From assembly GCF_000526315.1 (NCBI RefSeq), contig NZ_JAFV01000001.1:1426001-1490000 (forward strand): DNA of 64,000 bases. The letters are read 5' to 3'. Under the pieces are notes generated by a model, which searched no databases, was not told where the DNA came from, and worked only from the letters and a program-made list of their open reading frames with translations. The position numbers and the translations under genes were made by a program. The DNA is from Methylopila sp. 73B. GTDB taxonomy: Bacteria > Pseudomonadota > Alphaproteobacteria > Rhizobiales > Methylopilaceae. Below are positions 1 through 9,600 of the stretch, in pieces; within the stretch, counting starts at the first letter, position 1, and every line of letters begins with the position of its first letter.

Positions 1-58
1 ATCGCACACTTCAGAATGGCTCCCGCAGCGTATCAGCGGGGTTGGAGTTAAAGTCATC

Positions 59-436
59 ATGTCGAGCACCATGGAACAGTACGAGCAACGCACCGGCGGG
101 GAATTCGCGACCGCGATCGACCTCGCTCACCTTTCCCGCCAGACCCTTGGCGACCGGACCCTCGAGCGCGAGGTCCTTGAGCTTTTCCGCCGTCAGGCGC
201 GCATCCTCCTCTTCCGTTTCGAAGCGGTGACCTGCCCGTCCGAGCGCGCCCAGATCGCGCACACGCTGAAGGGCTCGGCCCGCGGCGTCGGCGCCGGTCG
301 CGTGGCCTATGCGGCCGACGAGCTTGAGCGCGCGGCGAACGCCGGCGAGCCGACCGGCAAGGCTCTCGCCGAAGTCGCCGAGTCCGTCGCAGAGGCCACC
401 TCCGCGATCGAACTGCGCTTCGGTTTCGACCGCTGA
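59..436 (+). CDS. Hpt-domain phosphotransfer protein
   Basis: Small cytoplasmic histidine phosphotransfer protein of 125 residues. The Hpt signature HTLKGSARGVGA is visible, with the phospho-accepting histidine at about residue 68 inside a four-helix-bundle-like sequence. Such proteins relay phosphate between a hybrid histidine kinase and a response regulator. There is no kinase, receiver or output domain attached, and no two-component gene adjacent (ntrBC is 17 kb away), so the partners are unknown. The start is the ATG at 59; a second ATG four codons in is possible. The gene is followed by a 173-bp non-coding gap before the ferredoxin gene and looks monocistronic. The family assignment is firm; the pathway is unknown. 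Confidence 0.85.
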   Translation: MSSTMEQYEQRTGGEFATAIDLAHLSRQTLGDRTLEREVLELFRRQARILLFRFEAVTCPSERAQIAHTLKGSARGVGAGRVAYAADELERAANAGEPTGKALAEVAESVAEATSAIELRFGFDR

Positions 437-609
437 ACCTTCAGGCTTCGAACGTTTTGGCCGGCTGGATCAGCCGGCCGCGATCCGACCGCGTGACGAC
501 GGCGGCCGCCCGTCGTCTGGCGCGTGGATGCGAAACGCTCTAAACAGCCCGCCGAAGGATCGGCCGCGGCACGGCGGACCGGTCCGTCTGTGCAAGAGGC
601 GGCGCGGCG

Positions 610-930
610 ATGGCCCAGATCACCTTCATCGATCATGACGGCGGCGAACGCACGGTCGAGGCCCGAGAGGGCCAGACCGTGATGGAGGTCGCCATCGCGA
701 ACGACGTCCCCGGCATTGAGGCCGAGTGCGGCGGCGGATGCTCCTGCGCGACCTGCCACGTCTACGTGGACGAGGCCTGGAGCGAAGTGGTCGGCGGTCC
801 GACCCCGATGGAGGAGGACATGCTGGACTTCGCCTTCGACGTCCGGCCGTCCAGCCGCCTCTCCTGCCAGATCAAGATCACGCCGGCGCTCGACGGCCTC
901 AAGGTGACGACGCCGCAGCGTCAGGGCTGA
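610..930 (+). CDS. 2Fe-2S ferredoxin (adrenodoxin/putidaredoxin type)
   Basis: Soluble electron carrier of 106 residues. Cluster ligands can be read as C40-X5-C46-X2-C49 and C86, the vertebrate-type/bacterial class V ferredoxin arrangement; an extra cysteine (C44) lies within the loop. The acidic stretch after the cluster loop ([12 protein letters not shown]) fits docking to a reductase or P450. The gene lies 85 bp upstream of a TrxR-like ferredoxin-NADP reductase, so the two may form a functional pair, although such ferredoxins also serve iron-sulfur assembly or P450 systems; neither isc/suf genes nor a P450 are nearby. Length is normal for the family. Confidence 0.93.
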   Translation: MAQITFIDHDGGERTVEAREGQTVMEVAIANDVPGIEAECGGGCSCATCHVYVDEAWSEVVGGPTPMEEDMLDFAFDVRPSSRLSCQIKITPALDGLKVTTPQRQG

Positions 931-976
931 CGCCGTTCGGCCGCCGGTCCTTTTCCCGCGCCCGCGCCTCCGCTAG

Positions 977-2044
<1,068 letters not shown>

Positions 2045-2080
2045 CGGCCAAGATGTCCGTTCTCGCGCCCATCTGGCGCC

Positions 2081-2110
2081 CGTTCGCCGCAACTCAGACT
2101 GTGGCGAACG
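2081..2110. terminator. hairpin between convergent genes, candidate terminator
   Basis: CGTTCGCC (2081-2088) is the reverse complement of GGCGAACG (2103-2110), giving an 8-bp stem with a 14-nt loop, followed on the plus strand by TGTTTTA. It sits between the ferredoxin reductase (ends 2044) and the convergent VWA gene (ends 2135). The short T-tract makes it a modest candidate for a rho-independent terminator of the plus-strand genes. Confidence 0.45.
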
Positions 2111-2134
2111 TGTTTTAGGGCGCCAACCGAACTC

Positions 2135-3313
2135 TCAGCGCGCCAGCGCCCGGGTCGCCCGATCGAGGCCGTCGAGGCTGAGCGGGTACATGCGCCCTTC
2201 GACCGCGTCCCGGACGATGTCGATGGACTCGGTCCACGACCAGCTCCGCTCCGGGAGGGGGTTGACCCAGGCGAGCTTCGGGAAGCGATCGACGAACCGT
2301 CGCAGCCAGACCCGGCCCGCCTCCTTGTTCATGTGTTCGACCGCGCCGCCGGGCGACAGCAGCTCGTAGGGGCTCATCGACGCGTCGCCGACGATCACCA
2401 CCCGGCACTCCGGCGGATAGCCGCGCAGCAGGTCGAGCGTCGGCGTGAGCTCGGCGCGCCGGCGACGGTTGTCGCGCCACACGTGCTCGTAGACGCAGTT
2501 GTGGAAATAGAAGTGGTCGAGCCGCTTGAACTCGGACCGCGCGGCGGAAAACAGCTCCTCACAGGCGCGCACGTGCCCGTCCATGGAGCCGCCGACGTCA
2601 AGCAGCAGCAGAAGCTGCACCGCGTTGCGCCGCTCCGGGCGCAGCTTCACGTCGAGAAAACCCTGGCGCGCGGTCGCGCCCACGGTGCCGTCGAGATCGA
2701 ACTCCTCCGCCGCGCCGGCGCGGGCGAAGCGCCGCATGCGCCGCAGGGCCACCTTGATCGCCCGCGTGCCGATCTCGACCTCGCCGTCGAGATCGCGGAA
2801 CTCCCGCTTGTCCCAGACCTTCACCGCCTTGAAGTTGCGGTTGCCCTCCTGCCCGATCCGGATCCCTTCCGGATTGTAGCCGTAGGCGCCGAAGGGCGAC
2901 GCGCCCCCCGTGCCCACCCACTTGTTGCCGCCCTCGTGCCGCGCTTTCTGCTCCGCGAGACGCTGCCGCAGAGTCTCGAGCAGCTTGTCGAGCCCGCCGA
3001 GCGCCTCGATCGCCGCCTTCTCTTCATCCGACAGCAGGCGTTCGAAGCGTTTCAGCAACCAGTCCGGCGGTATGTCCGTTCCAGCGAGGGCCTCCGCCAG
3101 GCTCTCGGCCCCGGCGAAGATCTGGGCGAAAACGCGGTCGAATCGGTCGAAGTGCCGTTCGTCCTTGACGAGGCAGGCGCGGGCCAGCGCATGGAGCCCG
3201 TCGGCGTCGGTCGGACGCAGTCCGCGGTCCAGCGCCTCCAGGAACGCGAGGTGCTCACGTAGGGACACGGGCACGCCGGCGCTGCGCAGCGCCTCGAAAA
3301 ACCTCAGGAACAT
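2135..3313 (-). CDS. CoxE-like VWA-domain protein
   Basis: 392-residue soluble protein of the CoxE/VWA family. The N-terminal half is a helical domain with a conserved block around the motif GTGGASPFGAYGYNPEG; the C-terminal third is a von Willebrand A domain whose metal site reads LLLDVGGSMDGHV (about residues 236-248), i.e. DxGxS instead of the canonical DxSxS, as I recall is usual in this subfamily. CoxE-like proteins typically act with a MoxR-type AAA+ ATPase in maturation or remodelling of a client; here no MoxR gene is adjacent on either side, so its ATPase must lie outside the window or be absent. It is convergent with the ferredoxin reductase and divergent from the giant gene. Start is the ATG at 3313. 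Confidence 0.85.
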   Translation of the reverse strand: MFLRFFEALRSAGVPVSLREHLAFLEALDRGLRPTDADGLHALARACLVKDERHFDRFDRVFAQIFAGAESLAEALAGTDIPPDWLLKRFERLLSDEEKAAIEALGGLDKLLETLRQRLAEQKARHEGGNKWVGTGGASPFGAYGYNPEGIRIGQEGNRNFKAVKVWDKREFRDLDGEVEIGTRAIKVALRRMRRFARAGAAEEFDLDGTVGATARQGFLDVKLRPERRNAVQLLLLLDVGGSMDGHVRACEELFSAARSEFKRLDHFYFHNCVYEHVWRDNRRRRAELTPTLDLLRGYPPECRVVIVGDASMSPYELLSPGGAVEHMNKEAGRVWLRRFVDRFPKLAWVNPLPERSWSWTESIDIVRDAVEGRMYPLSLDGLDRATRALAR

Positions 3314-3607
3314 GACGCGGGGCCGGCCGAATCGTTTGAGATGGTGAACAACCCGTTAACGACGTTTGCCAACGGATGGATTCCGCGGTTCTCTAGATGC
3401 GGGATCATCGGTACCATCAGAAGCGTGGAGACGCATGCCTGACGACGCCGCGGCGTTTTCGTGGCGATGGCGTGACGGCTCCAAACGGCGAGACGGGCCG
3501 TGTCTGTGTGGGGACACGATCCGGCAGAGGACGTTGTCAGTCTCGCGTGAGGCCGGCGGGTCCGAAGCGACCGATGTGTGCAGTGTACGGACGCGAGGCT
3601 TCAGACG
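3314..3607. other. divergent intergenic region, 294 bp
   Basis: Divergent promoter region between the CoxE-like gene (minus) and the giant repeat protein (plus). It holds an A+T-rich patch around 3340-3365 with a GTTAAC hexamer (3354-3359) and no convincing small ORF: the short open frames here have no family features. A GAGG sequence about 9 nt before the ATG at 3608 supports that start for the giant gene. I could not define -35/-10 boxes. Confidence 0.5.
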
Positions 3608-6600
3608 ATGGCGAATCCCAATCCTGCCAAGGATCCCGCGGAAGCGGCCCTGTCCGCCATCGAGGAGGCGCTGAATCTCGTCGCTCCCGGCGCCAAGGCG
3701 GTCGTCGCCCCGCGCAAGGCGGCGCCTGAGCCCACGGTGACGGAGCCCATGGTCGAGCCGCAGCTCCAGGCCGCGGCGCCCGAACGCCGCGTCGCGCCGA
3801 CGCCCGACCGGTCCGGCCGCCGCGCGCCCGCGAACGACGACGCCCGCTCCTTCGCGCACATCCTCTACGCCTTGCAGCGCAAGCCCTCGAACGGCCCCTT
3901 CGTGCTGGCGACCGCCGCCGCCGTGGCCTGGGCCGCGCTCGGCGCGCTCTACGTCTTTGGCGTCGTCGGCCTGGGCCAGGGCGGCGTCGATCTCGCCGAC
4001 CGCGCGATCCAGGCGCAGCTGGCCGCCGCCTTCGTCGGCACCTTCGCGCCGATCGTGTTCTTCTTCATGCTCGCGATGATGGCCTGGCGCTCGCAGGAGA
4101 TGCGCCTCGTCGCCCGTTCGATGACCGAGGTCGCGCTCCGCCTTGCGGAGCCCGAGACCTCGTCGACCGATTCCGTCACCTCGCTCGGCCAGGCCGTGCG
4201 CCGCGAGGTCGCGGCGATGGGCGACGGCATCGAGCGCGCCGTGAACCGCGCGGGCGATCTGGAGTCGCTGGTGCGGGGCGAGGTCTCCTCGCTCGAGCGC
4301 TCGTTCCACGACAACGAACTGCGGGTCCGCAACCTCATCGCCGAGCTGCAGAGCGAGCGCGAAGCCATCGACGGCAACGCCGAGCGCCTGCGCGAGACCA
4401 TCGCCGGGGCGCACGAGCTGCTCGCCCGCGACCTCAACGCCGCCGCCACGCTGCTGACCGCGAACATCGCCGAGTCAGGCGCGCGGGTGACGGAACATCT
4501 CGACGCCAAGAGCATGGAGCTGTCCGCGGCGATCGCCGAGGCCGGCGAGGCCATGCTCGTCGCCGTCGGCGGACGCGGCGCGGAGCTGATCGAGCGTCTC
4601 TCCAGCACCAGCGACGCCGTGACCCGCAGCCTCGACGAGACCGGCTCGCGGCTCGCCGAGACCGTCGCCGCCCGCGCGGACGCGGCGCGAGACGCCATGA
4701 CGGACAGCGGCGAGAGCCTCGCCCGCTCGCTCGAAGAGCGCACCGCGCTGCTCACCGACCGGCTGGCGGCGACCGGTCTCGACCTCGACGAGCGGCTCGC
4801 GCGCACCAGCGAACAGATCGTCGGCGTGCTCGACGGCCGCGGCAACCAGATGGCGAACGAGCTGGAGCGCTCCGGCGCGGCGGTCCTCGACCGCATCTCG
4901 GAGCGCTTCGGCGAGCTGCACGTCGCGCTCGACCGCACCAGCGCCGATCTCGGCGAAGGCTTCGCCGCCCGCGCGGGCGAGCTGACCGAAGCCCTCGCCT
5001 CCACCGCCGCCTCCGTCACGGAGGCGTTCGGCGAACGCGGAGCGCGCGTCACCGAGCAGCTCGAGACCGTGGCCACGCGCCTGTCCGACGACTTCGCCGC
5101 CCGCGGTGACCGCGCCGCGGAGACGCTGCAGCGCGCCGGCGACGACGTGACCGGCGGCTTCACCGAGCGCGCCGACCTCATCCTGCGCAGCCTCTCGGAG
5201 CGCGCCGAGGCGGTGTCCGAGGCGCTCCGCGAAGTGGGCGAGGACTTCCAGGGCGTGCTCGCGGTCCGCGCGGCCGAAGTCACCGAGGCCGTCAAGACGG
5301 CCGGCGACGGCGTCGTGCTCGACCTGTCGCTGCGCGGCTCCGAAATCACCGGCAAGCTCGACGAGACCGGCGGACGCCTTGCGGAGAGCATCTCGCTGAA
5401 GAGCGGCGAGCTGGCGGACCGTCTGTCCGAGGCGAGCGCCCGGATGCACGAGGCGATCGTCGTCCACGGCGGCGAGCTCGAGCGCCGGTTCGGCGAGAAC
5501 GGCGAGCGCATCGCCGCCCTGCTCGAGGAGCGCGGCGACAACGTCGCGACCCGCATCGCGGCGGCCAGCGACCGCGTCCACGAGGCCGTCGTCGGCCGTT
5601 CGGGCGAGGTCGAGCGCGAATTCGACGCGGCCGGCGCCCGCATCGTCGCGGCCATCGAGACCCGCGCCCTCGAAGTGCGCGAGAGCATCGAGGCCACGAC
5701 CGTCACGATCGCCGACGTGCTGTCGGAGCGCGGCGGCATCCTCGTCACCCAGCTGGGCGACACCGCCGAGCGCATCCACGACGTCGTCGTCGTCCGCGGC
5801 TCCGACCTCGAAAGCCGCCTAGCGGCGACCGGGGACCACCTCGGCGAGACCATCGAGGCCCGCGCCGTCGCGGCGCAGGCGGCGTTCGACGCGGCGGCCG
5901 GACGGATCTCCTCCGGCGTCGAGGAGCGCCTGCGCGCCTTCGAGGAGCGGCTTTCGACCACCGGCGGCTCCGTCGCCGAGATCATCGCGGACCGCGGCGG
6001 CGCCCTCGCCTCCACTCTCGAGGAGACCGCCGAGCGCATCCACGAGACCATCGTTTCGCGCGGCGGCGAGCTGGAGACCCGCCTGACGGCGGCGACCGGC
6101 GCCCTCGGCCGCACGATCGACAGCCGCGCCACCGCCGCGGAGGAGGCCTTCGCGGCCGCCTCCGACCGGGCGACCCAGGGCGTCGACGAACGGCTGTCGG
6201 CCTTCGAGGAGCGCCTTGCGGCTGCCGGCGGCGCGGCGGGCGAGATCATCGCCGACCGCGGCGGCGCCCTCGCCTCCTCGATAGAGGAGACGGCGGCGCG
6301 CATCCACGAGAGCATCGCAGGCCGGGGCGGCGAGCTTGAGGGCCGCCTCGTCGCGGTCGTCGGCTCGCTCGGCGAAGCCATCGACGGCCGCGCGGCGGCG
6401 GTCGAGGAGATCTTCGCGTCGGCGTCCGAACGCGCCACCTCCGGCCTCGACGAACGCCTTGCGGCGTTCGAGCAGCGCCTCACGGGCGCGGGCGGCGTGA
6501 TCGCCGAAGTGATCTCCGAGCGCGGCGGCGACCTTGCGACCCGCCTCGACGACACCGCCGAGCGGATCGACTCGCTGCTCGCGGGCCGCGGCGGCGCGCT

Positions 6601-9600
6601 CGGCGACCGGCTCGAAGCCGGCGCGGAGACCCTACGCTTGGCGCTCGAAGAGCGTGCGGCGGCGATCGAAGCCAAGTTCGGCGCGGCGGCGGAACGCGTC
6701 GCGACCGGCTCGGACGAGCGCCTGCGCGCCTTCGACGAGCAGATCACCAGCACGGGCGGCGTGATCGCCGAAATCATCGCGGAGCGCGGCGGGGCCCTGG
6801 TCTCCTCGCTCGGCGAAACCGCCGAGCGGATCCACGACGTCGTCGTGCTGCGCGGCGACGAACTCGAGCGCCGGCTTGCGGCGAGCGGCGACGGCCTCGG
6901 CGCCAAGATCGACGAGCGGGCGGCCGCGGCGGAAGCCGCGTTCGACGCCGCCACCGGCCGCATCTCCACCACGGTCGAGGACCGCCTGCGCGCCTTCGAG
7001 GAGCGCCTCGCCACCACAGGCGTCTCGGTGGCGGACGTCATCGCCGAACGCGGCGGCCAGCTGACCATGACGATCGGCGACACCGCCGAGCGGATCCACG
7101 ACGCCATCGTCAACCGCGGCGCCGATCTCCAGACCCGCCTCGCCTCCGCGGAGATCCGCTTCGTCGAGACGATCGACGCCCGGGCTCTCGCGGCCGAAGG
7201 CGCCTTCGACGCCGCCGGCCAGCGCCTCGGAGCGAACTTCGAGGAGCGGCTCGGCGCCTTCGAGCAGCGCTTCGACGGCGCGGGCTCCGCGCTCGGCGAG
7301 CGGCTCGCGGGTGAAGTCGCCCGCGCGGAGCGCCTGCTCGGCGAGGCCGCGAGCCTCGTCGCGCTGCGCCTGCGCGACGGCGCCCAGAACGCCGGCGCGA
7401 CGCTGCAGGCGTCCGTCGAAGGCTTCGGCGTCGCCCTCGACGGGCGCGTCGCCGAGGTCAACAGCCAGCTGGAGCGCGTCAGCGACGAGATCGGCGCGGC
7501 CATCGCGAGCCGCGGCGAGACCCTGAGCGAGGCGCTTGCGGCGACCGCGCGCCAGCTCGCCGACGAGATCGCGACCCGCGGCGGCGCCGTGAACGAGGCC
7601 TTCGCGGCCCAGCTCGCCGCGCTCGACAAAACGCTCGACGAGCGTGGCCCGGCGCTCGCCGACCGCATCGGCGCGGCGAGCGAAAGCTTCGCCGAAAGCG
7701 TCGCGTCGCACGTGGGCGACGTGGAGCGCGTGCTGCGCGAGGACGGCGGACGCCTGGCCGAATCGATCGGCGAGACCGCCGGCCGTCTCGAGACCTCCAT
7801 GGCTGACCGGCTGGCCTCGTTCGACGGCAAGATGTCCGAGTTCGACGGCGCCATCGCCGACCGGCTCGCGGGCTTCGACGACCGCCTTTCGGCGATCGAC
7901 CTCGCCTCTCGAAGCCACCTCGGCGCGGTCGACGGCCGCATCGAGCGGCTGGACGAGACCATCGGCGCACGCGTCGGGCAGTTCGACGAGAAGATCTCGA
8001 CCTTCGACCAGCTGTTCGCCGGTCGGATCACCGCGCTCGACGGCCAGATCCTGCGGCTCGACGAGACCATCGCGCTGCGCGTCGGATCGATCGACGAGAA
8101 GATCGGCGCCATCGACGAGACGGTGGGCGCCCAGGTCGGACGCATCGACGACCAGGTCGCGCAGCTCGACCGCGTGATCGGCGAGCGCCTCGGCGCCTTT
8201 GACGCGCGGGTGACGACGCTCGACGGCTCGCTCGGCGAACGCCTCGAAAGCTTCGCGGGCCGCGTCGCCGCGCTGGACGACTCGCTCAGCGAGCGCGTCG
8301 CGTCCTTCGACGACAAGGCGACCGGCATCGGCGAGGCGCTGACGAAGAGCCTCGAGACCTTCGACAACCGCGCCAACGTGCTCCACCGCGCTGTTGCCTC
8401 CCGCATCAATGTCTTCGACGCCAAGGCGACGGAGTTCGAGAAGGCCATCGCCGCCCATGCGGACGGCGTAAACACGCGCACGACCGAGCTCGAGGGCGTT
8501 CTGGCCCAGCGCTTCGGCGCCTTCGACGAGCAGCTAGGGGGGCGCATCGGCGACCTCGCGCTGTCGCTCGAGAGGCGCATCAGCCGCATCGACGACGGCC
8601 TCGAGGCGCGCACCCGCGCGCTGAACGAGACGCTGGCCGCCCGCACGCTGGAGCTCGCGCGCACGCTGGGCGACGGCTCGACCGGGGTCGCGGCCGCCCT
8701 CGCCGACCGCGCCGCCGAGTTCGCCGCGACGCTCAGCGAGCGCACCGACGAGCTGATCGCCTCCTTCGACGGCAAGGCCGAGACGGTCGGCGCGACGCTC
8801 GGCGCACGCGCGCTCGAAGTGGCGTCCGAGCTCGAGGGCCGCATCGGCCGCTTCGAGTCCGTGGTCTCCGCCGGGCTCGACGCTGTCAGCGCCAATCTCG
8901 GCGCCCGCGGCGACGCGCTCACCTCCGAGCTCGCGCTCAAGACCGACGCCTTGGCGCGCGCGATCGCCGAGGCGACCGAACGCGCCGAGGGCGACATGTC
9001 GCGCCTCTCGGGCGAGGTGACGGAAGCGCTGGTCGCGCGGATCGGCGAGCTGACGGTGACGCTCGAGCGGCAGGGCTATGGCCTCGTCGAGCGCTTCGGC
9101 GCCCAGAGCGCGGCCGTGACGCGCGAGATCGCAGCCGCCGGCGACGCGGTCTCGACCCAGATCGAGAGCCGTTCGGCGACCCTGATCGACGGACTGGCCT
9201 CGCGCAGCGACACGCTGAAGGAAACCCTCGAGGCGCTGAACGGCGACCTTGTGCGCACCTTCGAGACCCGCGGCGCCGAGACGGTGGAAAGCCTGAACTC
9301 GGTCGCGGACCGCCTGCGGGTGGTGTCGCATCGCCTGTCGGAGACCATGGGCCTCGAGACCTCCAAGGCGGTCGAGCACCTCGACGGCTCGAGCCGCAAG
9401 CTCCAGGAGGCCGTCGTCGAGGCGACCTCGACGCTTGCGACCACCGTCGCCCGGGAGAGCAAGCGCGCCGTCGCCGACCTGTCCCGGACCCAGACCGCCC
9501 TCACCGGCGAGATGGCGGACGTCCTGACCAAGCTCGCGGACTCGAACGCCGGCCTGCAGACGCTGCTCGACAACGCCGGGCAGAAGCTCGGCGCGGTCGA

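Noticed and set aside
5729-8503. Regularly spaced repeats as a CRISPR-like or minisatellite array
   Set aside because: The period is 264 or 54 bp in one open frame, unit sequences diverge at third positions, and the translation shows helical repeats.
3949-8997. 1682-codon open frame on the minus strand inside the giant gene
   Set aside because: It mirrors the periodic, GC-biased plus-strand coding sequence and encodes a Ser/Arg/Ala-rich low-complexity product with no domain. The plus-strand protein has coherent repeats, membrane segments and a terminator.
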